Source: Desulfosporosinus sp. OT
GTDB taxonomy: Bacteria > Bacillota > Desulfitobacteriia > Desulfitobacteriales > Desulfitobacteriaceae
Reading direction: 5' to 3'
Assembly: GCF_000224515.1 (NCBI RefSeq)
Contig: NZ_AGAF01000209.1
Span: 1-49,103 of the forward strand
DNA length: 49,103 bases
Shown here: positions 41,426 through 49,103 of the stretch, one piece after another
Layout of the letters: every line of letters begins with the position of its first letter
Numbering within the stretch: the stretch's first letter is position 1
The notes under the pieces: model-generated
Databases searched by the model: none
What the model was told of the DNA's origin: nothing
Seen by the model: the letters and a program-made list of their open reading frames with translations, nothing else
Program-made: the position numbers and the translations under genes

Positions 41426-42490
41426 CCGACACTACGCCCTGGATGTTGAGGGCAATGTCACAGGCAGCAACTTGAAGGCTGGGACAAGCACGTATGACCA
41501 AAGTTCCTTTGTCTACGATGTCCGAGACAATTTGATCACAGAAACCGATGGGGACGGCAAGGTCACCACCTATAATTATGATGAGGGTGGGCGCTTAACC
41601 TCTAAAGTCCTTCCGAATGGCAGTTCTGAGACATTCAGCTACGATTCTGTGGATAATGTGAGTCAGGTGCAGCTTTCCAGCGGAGAAAAATACACGTACA
41701 CCTATGACCGAGAAGGCAGACCGCTCGATGCGAAGGCGTACTCTGGTGCTACGATGACCGATGAGATTCAAGCCACCTATGATGCGATAGGCAATCTGTT
41801 AAGCTACTCGGACGGTAAAGCCGCAACTGTGCCCAGTCCGGCACCACCATACTTCGAGATCAGCTGAACCGGATTACCAGCTATAGCTTGTCATATAAAG
41901 CCGGGACGGGCATCCCTTTTAGTTTCGGCTATATGGGGAACGGCCTGCCAAGTACAGTTACGGCGGACAGTAAAAACTTTTCTCTAATCTATGATGACGG
42001 GGACCAATTGATTAACCGGAACAATCCCGATGGGACTCAAGATGTCTACACCTATAACGATGCTGGTCAGGTGACAGGGGTTAAAACAGGAAAAGTAGAC
42101 ACCTCGAAGGGAGGCTCTATCCTCACTCCCCAATGGTCCAGCCAGTATACTTTTGATGCGGACGGAAGAATTAGCACAGTGACGGGAAGCAGGCCGTCAG
42201 GTGCCGGCCTCAGTGAGAGTTACACCTATAACAACGGCACTGAAAGTTGAACCGACTAACGAAGGCGGTGATTGACGGGACTACGTTCAATTACCAGTAT
42301 GATTCGGCAGGTAACCTTACCAGCATGAGCTTGCCGGGCTTGGGAACCAAGATGTTCACTTATGATGCGGATAATCGGATTACGAACTCCGGGTTCAGCT
42401 ATGATGCGAACGGAAATCTGACTAGCGCCGCAATGTATGGGACAGCTACCGGTACAGCTATGATGCGGAGAATCGCTTAACGGCAGTCTT
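41426..42490 (+). pseudogene. Rhs/YD-repeat protein fragments
   Basis: Three or four frame segments with dense YD repeats (T-Y-N-Y-D-E-G-G-R-L-T, Y-T-Y-D-R-E-G-R-P, Y-T-Y-N-D-A-G-Q-V-T, F-N-Y-Q-Y-D-S-A-G-N-L-T, F-S-Y-D-A-N-G-N-L). Frame breaks occur near 41850, 42240 and 42450. Both the N-terminal part and the Rhs core end/toxin tip are missing. GC is higher than in the flanks, as in intact Rhs genes. Originally a large cell-surface polymorphic toxin or wall-associated protein. Confidence 0.88.
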
Positions 42491-42656
42491 CATTCATAGG
42501 ACGAATCTAGCTGAATTTTAAACCCAGTTTTTTGTAAACATGTGCATAAGAAGATGGCTTATTAAAGTTACAGTAAAATCTGTTGATAACTGTGCTGAAA
42601 CTACATATAATAAGAGCATAATTAAGTCGGAATTTTGCACAGGGAGTGATGAATAA

Positions 42657-42926
42657 ATGATTATTAAACCCACATCAGCACTGAGGACAGAGCTTGGTGA
42701 AATAACAAAAATATGTAAAGAAAGGTCTGAACCTGTTTATTTAACTAAAAATGGTGAGGGCGAGTTGGTAGTAATGAGTATTGCTGCTTTTGAACGCAGA
42801 GAAGCAATGCTAATCCTAAGAACTAAGCTGTTAGAAGCTGAACAACAACGTCTTAGCGGTGCCCCAACCTATACTACAGATGATGTGAGAAAATATATCA
42901 AAGGTTTGAACAATGAGCAAGTATAA
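42657..42926 (+). CDS. Phd/YefM-family antitoxin
   Basis: 89 residues: P-T-S-A-L-R-T-E-L-G-E-I at the start, P-V-Y-L-T-K-N-G-E-G-E-L-V-V-M-S-I-A-A-F-E-R-R in the centre, typical of the Phd/YefM DNA-binding domain, then a toxin-wrapping C-terminal helix. It overlaps the toxin gene by 14 bases. The dimer should repress the pair's promoter. AGGGAGTGA lies upstream. Confidence 0.92.
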   Translation: MIIKPTSALRTELGEITKICKERSEPVYLTKNGEGELVVMSIAAFERREAMLILRTKLLEAEQQRLSGAPTYTTDDVRKYIKGLNNEQV

Positions 42927-43218
42927 GATCACAATATTACAGATTGCCCGTGAGGACATTGGGCAAATATTCTTTTACATTGCTGAAGATAGATCGAAAT
43001 CCGCGCTTGCGATGATTGACAAGATTATTAACAAAATTGATACACTTGCAGAACTACCGTTCATTGGTAAAATCGTACAGGATAATGAGCTGGCAAAACA
43101 GGAATACCGTATGCTGATTATCGATAGCTACATTATTTTTTATAAGGTAATTGATGACGAGGTCGTAGTATACAGAGTACTTCATGGAATGCGGGACTAT
43201 CCCGACTTATTGAAATAA
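42913..43218 (+). CDS. ParE/RelE-family toxin
   Basis: 101 residues: Y-K-I-T-I-L-Q-I-A-R-E-D-I-G-Q-I-F-F-Y-I-A-E, L-A-E-L-P-F-I-G-K, E-Y-R-M-L-I-I-D-S-Y-I-I-F-Y-K-V, and V-V-Y-R-V-L-H-G-M-R-D-Y, the ParE pattern. Predicted to inhibit gyrase (ParE) or cut ribosome-bound mRNA (RelE); the sequence favours ParE. Intact pair amid remnants. Confidence 0.92.
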   Translation: MSKYKITILQIAREDIGQIFFYIAEDRSKSALAMIDKIINKIDTLAELPFIGKIVQDNELAKQEYRMLIIDSYIIFYKVIDDEVVVYRVLHGMRDYPDLLK

Positions 43219-43418
43219 CGCAGAGCGCCTCCTTCGTCCGCTCCCCCGGTGTCGTAATGTGTCTCCTAGCGTCGCCGTTTCGCACAGGGTCCGGGAACCT
43301 CTCGTTTCTTTCATTATTCGATATTCTAGAGTTTATATACTTTGCTATAGTTGGATACCTCGGCATGTGGTGAAATAAGGATGTCGATAAAGAGCAGGCA
43401 TTTATGCGAGGTGGGGCT

Positions 43419-43580
43419 ATGTCGAGGAAAAAGAGGGTGTGGGTTCCTGGGGGCACTTACCATATCACGAGTAGAGGTATTCATCAGCAAAATATCTTTC
43501 GAGATGATGAAGATTGAGATTTCTATCTAAAAACATTTCGTAAGGCATGGAAGGAGCTGATGCAGCTCTTCGAAGAGTAA
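43419..43580 (+). pseudogene. REP-associated tyrosine transposase (Y1) N-terminal remnant
   Basis: R-V-W-V-P-G-G-T-Y-H-I-T-S-R-G-I-H-Q-Q-N-I-F matches the start of RAYT/IS200-like transposases (H-x-H/T motif region partly altered). TGA at 43515-43517, then D-F-Y-L-K-T-F-R-K-A-W before TAA. The HUH and catalytic Tyr parts are lost. GAGGTGGGG precedes ATG 43419. Confidence 0.75.
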
Positions 43581-43614
43581 GAGATGAAACTACTTGCCTC
43601 TTCCGACAGTGACG

Positions 43615-43652
43615 GTAAGTCAAATTCGTCAGCGCTGACGAATTTGACTTAC
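43615..43652. repeat. Perfect 38-bp palindrome
   Basis: GTAAGTCAAATTCGTCAGC followed at once by its exact reverse complement, with no spacer. It lies 35 bases after the RAYT remnant, the usual arrangement of a REP-type sequence with its transposase. Confidence 0.85.
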
Positions 43653-43681
43653 ACCCAAGCGCTCATCCTGGCAGGTTCTCG

Positions 43682-43709
43682 AACCCCTGTTATCTTGATA
43701 GGGGGTTAA
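43682..43709 (+). terminator. Terminator-like hairpin
   Basis: AACCCC / GGGGTT around a 15-base spacer followed by AATTTT. Confidence 0.5.
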
Positions 43710-43809
43710 TTTTGATGATGTAGTTTGTTCATGTAGCGCCTTGTTAAGCAGGGTGTTTAATTTTATAATTAGCGTATATCAATTTCTGAAAATTAAAGGG
43801 GGAATTCAA

Positions 43810-44004
43810 ATGCCATTTATTCAAATGGAAGCAGGCAAATACACAAAAGAGCAAAAGGAAAAACTGATTAGTGGCTTTACTAAGCTAGCTAGTGAGACTC
43901 TAGGTATTCCAGAAGACAAATTTATCGTATTGCTGAAAGAAAATGAATTAGACAACTGGGGTACTGGGGGCAAGATGCTTAGTAAGGTATTAGCAGAGCA
44001 GTAA
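43810..44004 (+). CDS. 4-oxalocrotonate tautomerase-family protein
   Basis: 64 residues starting M-P-F-I-Q-M-E-A-G-K-Y; removal of Met exposes the catalytic Pro1. AAGGGGGAATTCAA precedes ATG 43810, so the longer open frame from 43741 is not the gene. Typical length for the family, which forms hexamers. The substrate is unknown. A single gene. Confidence 0.92.
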   Translation: MPFIQMEAGKYTKEQKEKLISGFTKLASETLGIPEDKFIVLLKENELDNWGTGGKMLSKVLAEQ

Positions 44005-44020
44005 AAACGATTAATGATCT

Positions 44021-44052
44021 TTAAGAGGAGACGCCTGAGCGTCTCCTCTTAA
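44021..44052. terminator. Bidirectional terminator
   Basis: Perfect 14-bp stem TTAAGAGGAGACGC / GCGTCTCCTCTTAA with loop CTGA between convergent genes. Confidence 0.9.
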
Positions 44053-44081
44053 AATTAATAGTTAAACTTAAAAACACGTTT

Positions 44082-45116
44082 CTACACAAAAAGGAAGGCT
44101 AAAGCCATAATAGCATAGGCCGCCAAAAGCTGTGCTCCTTCAAGCCAGTTAGAGCGCCCATCCAAATTAATCATTGCGGTTATAACGATCCCCATGATGA
44201 TGACGATGAGTTCATAACTGGTAAACAGGAGATCAAGAGGGTGGCCCATAAAGTAGCCTAGAAATACTAACAGAGGGGCGACAAAGAGCGCAATTTGAGT
44301 GCTTGAGCCAATGGCAATTTCTAGACTGATTTCCATTTTATTTTTCAGGGCCATGATTACGCTGGTGGAATGTTCAGCGGCATTGCCGATGATCGGAATA
44401 ACGATAACTCCAATGAAGAGTTCGCTGATCCCCAGAGTTTTAACTACAGGATCAATTCCTTCCACCAGAAATTCGCTTTCTAAGACGACGAATAACGTAG
44501 CAATGAGTAAAATCAACAAAGCTTTCGGTTTTGACCATGTTGGATTTTCTGAATGTTCTTGACTCGGCCGAAAAACATCCTTGTGTGTATGAAGAGAGAA
44601 GATTAAACTTAATAAATAGACGAGCATCAGGACAAAGGCAACGCCAAGGCTTAAGGGCTCTGCAGCGGGATTGGAGTGTGTGTTTAGAAAGACAGCGGGA
44701 ATGATCAGTCCAGTAACAGCCATAAGGAGCATCGAAGTATGCATACCAGCTGCTGCTTGATTGAACTTTTGAGTCTTATACTTAAAACCGCCAAGGAGCA
44801 TGCTTAATCCCAAGACCAGAAGAAGGTTGCCGATGATGGAGCCTGTTATTGAGGCTTTGACCACTTCAACAAGGCCAGCCTTTAGGGCGAAAATGGTGAT
44901 GATCAGTTCTGCAGCATTACCAAAGGTGGCATTAAGTAAACCTCCAATTCTTGGACCAACAAAGATGGCTATTTCTTCTGTGGCTTTCCCCATATAGCCG
45001 GCAAGTGGAATTATGCTTAAACCCGCAGCGATAAAAAGTAAGACAGGTGAGTAATCAGACAGTCGAAGGAAAATACTGGCGGGAATCGCCAAAAGTAACA
45101 GATTGAGAAACTTCAA
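44082..45116 (-). CDS. Ca2+/H+ antiporter (CaxA/ChaA family)
   Basis: 344 residues, about 11 hydrophobic segments, with the two inverted alpha-repeats of cation exchangers: [14 protein letters not shown] near residue 60 and [13 protein letters not shown] near residue 250. It expels calcium in exchange for protons. AAAGGAGG upstream. Convergent with the tautomerase gene. Confidence 0.92.
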   Translation of the reverse strand: MKFLNLLLLAIPASIFLRLSDYSPVLLFIAAGLSIIPLAGYMGKATEEIAIFVGPRIGGLLNATFGNAAELIITIFALKAGLVEVVKASITGSIIGNLLLVLGLSMLLGGFKYKTQKFNQAAAGMHTSMLLMAVTGLIIPAVFLNTHSNPAAEPLSLGVAFVLMLVYLLSLIFSLHTHKDVFRPSQEHSENPTWSKPKALLILLIATLFVVLESEFLVEGIDPVVKTLGISELFIGVIVIPIIGNAAEHSTSVIMALKNKMEISLEIAIGSSTQIALFVAPLLVFLGYFMGHPLDLLFTSYELIVIIMGIVITAMINLDGRSNWLEGAQLLAAYAIMALAFLFV

Positions 45117-45292
45117 AAACCTAACCTCCTTTTAATCTATCATTTCTAAAACAATTAAAATCTATTTGAGTAAATATGTCAAATAAAGGAATTGATATTT
45201 TGTCTCAATAACAAGGGTGGAAGCTAAGCTACCACCTGTTTTCGTTTTAAAGGGAGACTTGTGGCAAATATTATAAGGTTAGCAGACGTGGT

Positions 45293-45703
45293 TTAAGTGC
45301 TTTGAATCAAATAGAGTACAAGGAAGATCCCGACTGCAAGAACTGAAATGGTAAGCAGTATGCTAAGTATTGATGAGGTATGATATGTATCTTCGTTTAT
45401 TTGTCTCTCGACCTTCTTATAGCGGATATATGCAAGCACGCTCATTAAGGCCCCGAGACCTACGAGGAAGATTCCGGCAATTGCAGAATAACCATGAGAA
45501 GGAGGTAGTACACTTTCAATATTTGGTTGTTTTAACACGTAGGACATTTGCTTTATGAACAATGCAAATCTCTCCACAACAAAACCGAATGCCATTATCC
45601 CAATGCTTGTTCTAATCCACGCCAGAAATGTCCTTTCATTTGCCATATGAACACGGCGGTTACCAACACCTACAGGTTTCTTTTGGTCAATTATTTCTAG
45701 CAT
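45293..45703 (-). CDS. DUF202 (YidH-type) membrane protein
   Basis: 136 residues with the signature N-E-R-T-F-L-A-W-I-R-T-S near residue 30 and three membrane helices. Function unknown; the domain is shared with eukaryotic VTC polyphosphate complexes. GGGAGG ahead of ATG 45703 sets the start. A small GGTGG/CCACC hairpin (about 45216-45236) lies between it and the antiporter gene. Confidence 0.9.
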   Translation of the reverse strand: MLEIIDQKKPVGVGNRRVHMANERTFLAWIRTSIGIMAFGFVVERFALFIKQMSYVLKQPNIESVLPPSHGYSAIAGIFLVGLGALMSVLAYIRYKKVERQINEDTYHTSSILSILLTISVLAVGIFLVLYLIQST

Positions 45704-45964
45704 ACAGTTACCTCCCAATAATTATAGTTTAACAATTAAAACAATAATTGTAAAAACAATTAATTTATAAGGTATGAATTCGATCATGCATTGCAGTTAT
45801 TCTGCATAAATCTGAATAATACGACATAATATATTTGTCAGCTAAGGAATTGAGCAATAGTATAAATCGATTATGATCATACAGATCTGCTATAGACTTG
45901 GCGATAACACGATGTTAATCTTTACTTGAGGTCCGGTGAATTATAAAAAAGGGAGTGAAAGTGA

Positions 45965-46078
45965 ATGGTTTTAGGTGTCCTCGCCATTATTGTAATTGAC
46001 GCTGTTTTAGTGATGCTTTTCCTTAAATATAGCCACCTGTCGTTCATAAAACCTAGAGGAGGACGAAAGCATGTCTAA
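45965..46078 (+). CDS. Small one-helix membrane protein (37 aa)
   Basis: M-V-L-G-V-L-A-I-I-V-I-D-A-V-L-V-M-L-F-L, then K-Y-S-H-L-S and a basic tail (K-P-R-G-G-R-K-H-V). GGGAG with 9-base spacing, clean hydrophobic helix and positively charged end support a real small protein. A nine-codon frame (ATG 46071) overlaps its end behind GGAGG. The remaining 45719-46265 has only the 46141 hairpin. Confidence 0.5.
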   Translation: MVLGVLAIIVIDAVLVMLFLKYSHLSFIKPRGGRKHV

Positions 46079-46140
46079 ACATGCAATGGCGGAAGGTTGA
46101 CACTGAGATAGCCCTCCTAAAAGTTAAACACTGCAATGTA

Positions 46141-46192
46141 AATAAGCAAATTATTAAAACGGCTCACAAGCCGTTTTAATAATTTGCTTATT
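46141..46192. repeat. Perfect 24-bp hairpin with CACA loop
   Basis: Arms AATAAGCAAATTATTAAAAC+GGCT and the exact reverse complement around CACA. It lies between the small membrane protein gene (plus) and the convergent chemotaxis gene. Far longer than the terminators in this window and without a T-run at its base. Confidence 0.8.
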
Positions 46193-46265
46193 GGTTTAAG
46201 AAGGAAAAAGACGTCTCCTTAATACTTGCTCTAAAGGGTTTGAGTGCGGAGCAGAGCCTTATGCT

Positions 46266-47267
46266 TTAGAGGATTTCACTTACTAGTGCAGACCAGTTTT
46301 TCCCTTTATAAGCGTTATAACCTCGAGTATGAGCGTAACCGTAAATCTTAGTGCCTGAAGTATCCTTTTCAAAGATATATCCGTAAGTTTCGCCTTTCAT
46401 CGCGAGTTGGGCAGCACTAAGGTGCTTCAAATTATCCGAAAGAATACCCTTGCGGTTTCGGCAAGCAATGACGTAGCCAGCGTTATTGATAATGAATATG
46501 TCCCCATTCTTACCGATGCGAGCTGATTCAATAATGTCATAAATAAAATTCCAATTAAACCTGGTGGAGAAGTACCCTAATAACTGACCTTCGTCATTGC
46601 GGATCGGACATGTATAAGCCACGGTATGCGATTTATCAATATTGGAAAGATAAAGATCACTTACAGAGATGGCGTTTGCAGCTTTAGCGTCTTTAAACCA
46701 GACTTTATCTGCCATGTTCTGTCCGATGAATTCATGGTGGACACCTGCTGAAACGATAGTGCCTTCAGTATCCAGCACATAAAGGTCTAGATAAACTTCA
46801 TAAATGTCAACAAGTTTTTTAAGTAACGTGTTAGTTACAGAAAAGCGATCGGTATCTGTCGTGCAAAAGCAGTTTTTCACTTTATCAAAACCGGCCCATG
46901 CTTGGGCATCACAATTGCGTTCAAAAAGATTCCGATCAATTTTATCGATTGTGTCATAAGCGACATCGGCAGTACGTACAGCCATTATTTCATTGGCCTT
47001 GCTTTGGATATTTTCAATGATTTTGGTACTTTCTTTAGTTGAAGTTAAACTGCGTGTAGCCAGCTTTTTTATTTCATCCGCCACCACGCTAAAGCCTCGA
47101 CCTGCTTCGCCTGCTCTTGCCGCTTCGATTGCAGAATTAAGAGACAAAAGATTGGTATGTTGGGCGATTTGTCGGATGGAATCGATGACTTGCCCCATTT
47201 CTTGGTTAGCGTCTTTAAGTTCACTAAGTAGAATGGAAGAATCAATAACAAGTTTGTCGTTGGACAT
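46266..47267 (-). CDS. Soluble chemotaxis-type signalling protein with reversed domain order
   Basis: 333 residues, no membrane segment. The N-terminal ~95 residues contain the methyl-accepting chemotaxis hairpin tip ([27 protein letters not shown] is the family core). Residues about 150-330 are a Cache/PAS-like sensor ([32 protein letters not shown]). Usual transducers place sensor first and signalling domain last, and have much longer coiled coils. AAGAGGTGGTG ahead of ATG 47267 sets the start. Confidence 0.85.
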   Translation of the reverse strand: MSNDKLVIDSSILLSELKDANQEMGQVIDSIRQIAQHTNLLSLNSAIEAARAGEAGRGFSVVADEIKKLATRSLTSTKESTKIIENIQSKANEIMAVRTADVAYDTIDKIDRNLFERNCDAQAWAGFDKVKNCFCTTDTDRFSVTNTLLKKLVDIYEVYLDLYVLDTEGTIVSAGVHHEFIGQNMADKVWFKDAKAANAISVSDLYLSNIDKSHTVAYTCPIRNDEGQLLGYFSTRFNWNFIYDIIESARIGKNGDIFIINNAGYVIACRNRKGILSDNLKHLSAAQLAMKGETYGYIFEKDTSGTKIYGYAHTRGYNAYKGKNWSALVSEIL

Positions 47268-47420
47268 GTAGACACCACCTCTTAAAAATAAACATAGCCC
47301 ACCCAAAAATCAGGTAGGCTTCATTGCCAATTCTGATTTTTATTATATGATAGACGTAGGAAATTGCAACATATTTCTTTTTTGCCTAACTAATTTAAGG
47401 ATTTTTTGCGGATATTCTTA

Positions 47421-47480
47421 AAGAAAACTTGGCTGGCGCCCGAAGACACTGTCTTCGCACGAATTAGCATTCTTGCAGTA
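47421..47480 (-). repeat. Dispersed intergenic repeat, copy D (inverted)
   Basis: On the plus strand: AAACTTGGCTGGCGCC, CGAAGACACTGTCTTCGCAC, GAATTAGCATTCTTGCAG, the exact reverse complement of the B1-type consensus. Confidence 0.82.
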
Positions 47481-47554
47481 TACAAACGAAGTTTATACTT
47501 TCTGACTAGTACGATAAAAGAGATTTCGTTGGAGGAGAAACACAACTAGTGAGC

Positions 47555-47962
47555 TTACGATAAGTACTCTAGACTAGGAACGGCAAATGATAAATCACTA
47601 AACGTGAGCACGTCATTGAACTCAAGAAAGTTATAAGCGTTTTTTTGGGCATTCTCCATAAGTTCAGATATCGGAGTTGTAGTAAGGATAACATCCTTTG
47701 GTTGAAGTAATTGGTGAATAAGGCCGAAATGCTGAGAGTTGAAGCGAATAGTAATGTGGATTTCATTCTCCCAAGTTACTTGGAGGACATAGGCATCCTT
47801 GTGTTCAGTCGCAAACCAATTATAGGTATACCCTGACAGACCGGATTGATTGATCGCTTTAACTTCTTTACTAAATTCCTTTACATATAGAATAAGCACA
47901 TCGCGTCCATTTTCAAGTTTGCCAAAGGCTGATTGTTCAGGTGTGTAAGCTTGAGTAAACAT
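47555..47962 (-). CDS. Hypothetical protein (135 aa)
   Basis: Soluble, begins M-F-T-Q-A-Y-T-P-E-Q-S-A-F-G-K-L, contains V-L-I-L-Y-V-K-E-F and W-E-N-E-I-H-I-T-I-R-F-N. GAGGGGG precedes the ATG. No domain recognised; mixed alpha/beta pattern. Not obviously linked to its neighbours. Confidence 0.7.
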   Translation of the reverse strand: MFTQAYTPEQSAFGKLENGRDVLILYVKEFSKEVKAINQSGLSGYTYNWFATEHKDAYVLQVTWENEIHITIRFNSQHFGLIHQLLQPKDVILTTTPISELMENAQKNAYNFLEFNDVLTFSDLSFAVPSLEYLS

Positions 47963-48199
47963 CTTAATCCCCCTCTATATAAAATTATCTTTACCCGCTC
48001 GAAAAGTAATATTGTGTTGTCTATTATAGCTTACTTATTTTAGTCTTGAAAGTCTGTTAGTACAAATAGTATGTTATTATGCCTTAGCCTTAGTTCCTCA
48101 AATGAAATGTAGCAAGGGGTATGTAAATCAATACTTTTCAGATTGTCGTGAAGGAAAAATCCTATCTTAAATTGAATTGTAATTGTGGAGGTGATAAAG

Positions 48200-48253
48200 G
48201 TGTTTTTTAAACCATTGTTTGAAAATGATGTTCCTGTTGAACTTCGGTCTTGA
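48200..48253 (+). CDS. 17-residue upstream peptide of the EamA gene
   Basis: GTG 48200 to TGA 48253 behind a near-consensus GGAGGTGA (48187-48194). Encodes M-F-F-K-P-L-F-E-N-D-V-P-V-E-L-R-S. The stop lies 26 bases before the transporter start. It may be a leader peptide controlling the transporter or a small protein. No terminator hairpin was seen between them. Confidence 0.4.
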   Translation: MFFKPLFENDVPVELRS

Positions 48254-48279
48254 ACAGATTGAAGTACGGAGGAAAATAA

Positions 48280-49103
48280 ATGACAAATAAACATCTGGGT
48301 TCAATATACCTAGCTACAGCTGCAACAATTTGGGGTGGCATGTATGTTGTTAGTAAAGTTGTGCTTACAGTCATCCAGCCAATAGAGTTAGTTTGGCTTC
48401 GCTATGTGGTGGCTCTTATCACACTTATAACGGTCGGAATGGTCACTCGCCAATCTTGGCGTATTCGTAGGCAGGATTTCCCCCATATTCTAGCAATCGG
48501 TGTGATCGGTTATGACATTTCAATCTGGACTCAGTTTGTTGGAACGAAGCTCTCATCCGCTCAAATGGGGGCAATGATTACCTCGGCTACACCAGCGTTA
48601 ATGGTTATATTTGCTCGTCTCTTGCTGAAAGAAAAGATCACTTTTCGAAAAGGGTTGTCAACTTGCATAGCTATGATTGGCGTATTATGCATAGTAGGAG
48701 TTGGAGATATAGGAGATGCAAATCAGCTTGGTGGTATGGTGTTAGGGATAGCTGCTTTATCTTGGGCATTAATGTCTGTGCTGATAAAACGAATCCCCAG
48801 TAGTTATTCTCAACTTGTCGTTACCACTTACGCTATTTTAATAGCGACAGTGCTAATAACACCGTTTGCTTTTTTCCAGATAGACCAAGCCCAGATCTAT
48901 GCTCTCTCACAACCAGCTATTTGGAGCGGAGTTTTGTATCTTGGTATCGTTGCTACAGCTGCTGCTTTTTTTCTGTGGAACAAAGGGTTGCAAATGGTTG
49001 ATGCAGGTAGTGGAGGTCTTTACTTTTTCTTTCAGCCTATTGCAGGTACCTTATTGGCTTGGCTTTTCCTGGGAGAACGTGTTGGCATTACATTTTGGAT
49101 CGG
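48280..49103 (+). CDS. EamA/DMT-family transporter (truncated by window end)
   Basis: At least 274 residues, running off the window. Ten-helix drug/metabolite transporter pattern: A-T-I-W-G-G-M-Y-V-V-S-K, E-L-V-W-L-R-Y, G-A-M-I-T-S-A-T-P-A-L, L-K-E-K-I-T at the end of the first repeat, and Y-L-G-I-V-A-T-A-A-A-F plus F-L-G-E-R-V-G in the second. Probably exports an amino acid or metabolite. ACGGAGG precedes the ATG. Close to complete (usual length about 300). Confidence 0.9.
   Translation, partial: MTNKHLGSIYLATAATIWGGMYVVSKVVLTVIQPIELVWLRYVVALITLITVGMVTRQSWRIRRQDFPHILAIGVIGYDISIWTQFVGTKLSSAQMGAMITSATPALMVIFARLLLKEKITFRKGLSTCIAMIGVLCIVGVGDIGDANQLGGMVLGIAALSWALMSVLIKRIPSSYSQLVVTTYAILIATVLITPFAFFQIDQAQIYALSQPAIWSGVLYLGIVATAAAFFLWNKGLQMVDAGSGGLYFFFQPIAGTLLAWLFLGERVGITFWI

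Noticed and set aside
43515-43517. In-frame TGA in the RAYT remnant as a possible Sec codon
   Set aside because: The position is not a Cys position in the family and the gene is cut short downstream; ordinary decay.
48040-48294. 84-codon minus-strand frame
   Set aside because: Runs antisense to the EamA leader and its start codon; no ribosome binding site.

Overview
The window looks like chromosomal DNA of an anaerobic, spore-forming, low-to-mid GC Firmicute of the Desulfosporosinus/Desulfitobacterium group (Peptococcaceae). This is inferred from gene style and content: strong Shine-Dalgarno sites, frequent TTG/GTG starts, a T-box leader, futalosine-pathway menaquinone genes, a siroheme protein, a corrinoid-activator-type ASKHA protein and a probable selenoprotein. 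No rRNA, complete tRNA or CRISPR array was seen.

Layout. 0.2-0.8 kb: a membrane protein of unknown function. 0.8-5.8 kb: a complete branched-chain amino acid ABC importer operon (livJHMGF) behind a consensus sigma-A promoter. It ends at a terminator that is a decayed copy of the 3' half of the T-box that follows. 6.0-7.6 kb: a T-box leader (specifier probably TGG, Trp) controlling a DAHP synthase-chorismate mutase fusion. 7.9-10.5 kb: a membrane-anchored one-component regulator (extracytoplasmic sensor + HAMP + CitB/DcuR-type winged helix) upstream of a formate/nitrite-family channel. 10.5-13.6 kb (minus strand): a 2-hydroxyacid dehydrogenase, a DUF2892 protein and aspartate 4-decarboxylase. 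13.9-16.0 kb: a GNAT-like protein, a DsbA/FrnE-like protein whose first active-site Cys codon is an in-frame TGA (probable selenocysteine), and a small siroheme/4Fe-4S protein. 16.2-18.5 kb: mqnB-mqnD and a histidine phosphatase. 18.6-22.1 kb: a YtrA-type GntR/ABC operon and a DUF2238 protein. 22.6-30 kb: phenylacetate-CoA ligase, an LctP-family permease, a tandem GNAT protein, an ASKHA protein lacking its ferredoxin domain, and an acetate/succinate-type transporter behind a sigma-54 promoter.

30-43.7 kb is an AT-rich accessory region full of broken genes. It holds a dead IS4-type transposase, an OLD-nuclease fragment, an IS1182-type element inserted inside another IS remnant, Rhs fragments, a REP-associated transposase remnant beside a perfect 38-bp palindrome, and a ParD/ParE-like toxin-antitoxin pair. 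Within it is one intact-looking cassette: a sigma-region-4 protein (apparent AUA start), BdbD, BdbC and a secreted four-cysteine protein. A separate 60-residue sigma-region-2-like protein lies 7.4 kb away.

43.7-49.1 kb returns to ordinary genes: a tautomerase, a CaxA Ca2+/H+ antiporter, a DUF202 protein, a soluble chemotaxis-type protein with reversed domain order, an unknown protein and a truncated EamA transporter.

A dispersed intergenic repeat, with a core palindrome of the type CGAAGACAGTGTCTTCG, occurs at four sites (six or so units) across the window. The strongest leads are the UGA-containing DsbA-like gene, the dispersed repeat, the duplicated T-box 3' half, the membrane one-component regulator and the sigma/BdbCD/secreted-protein cassette.
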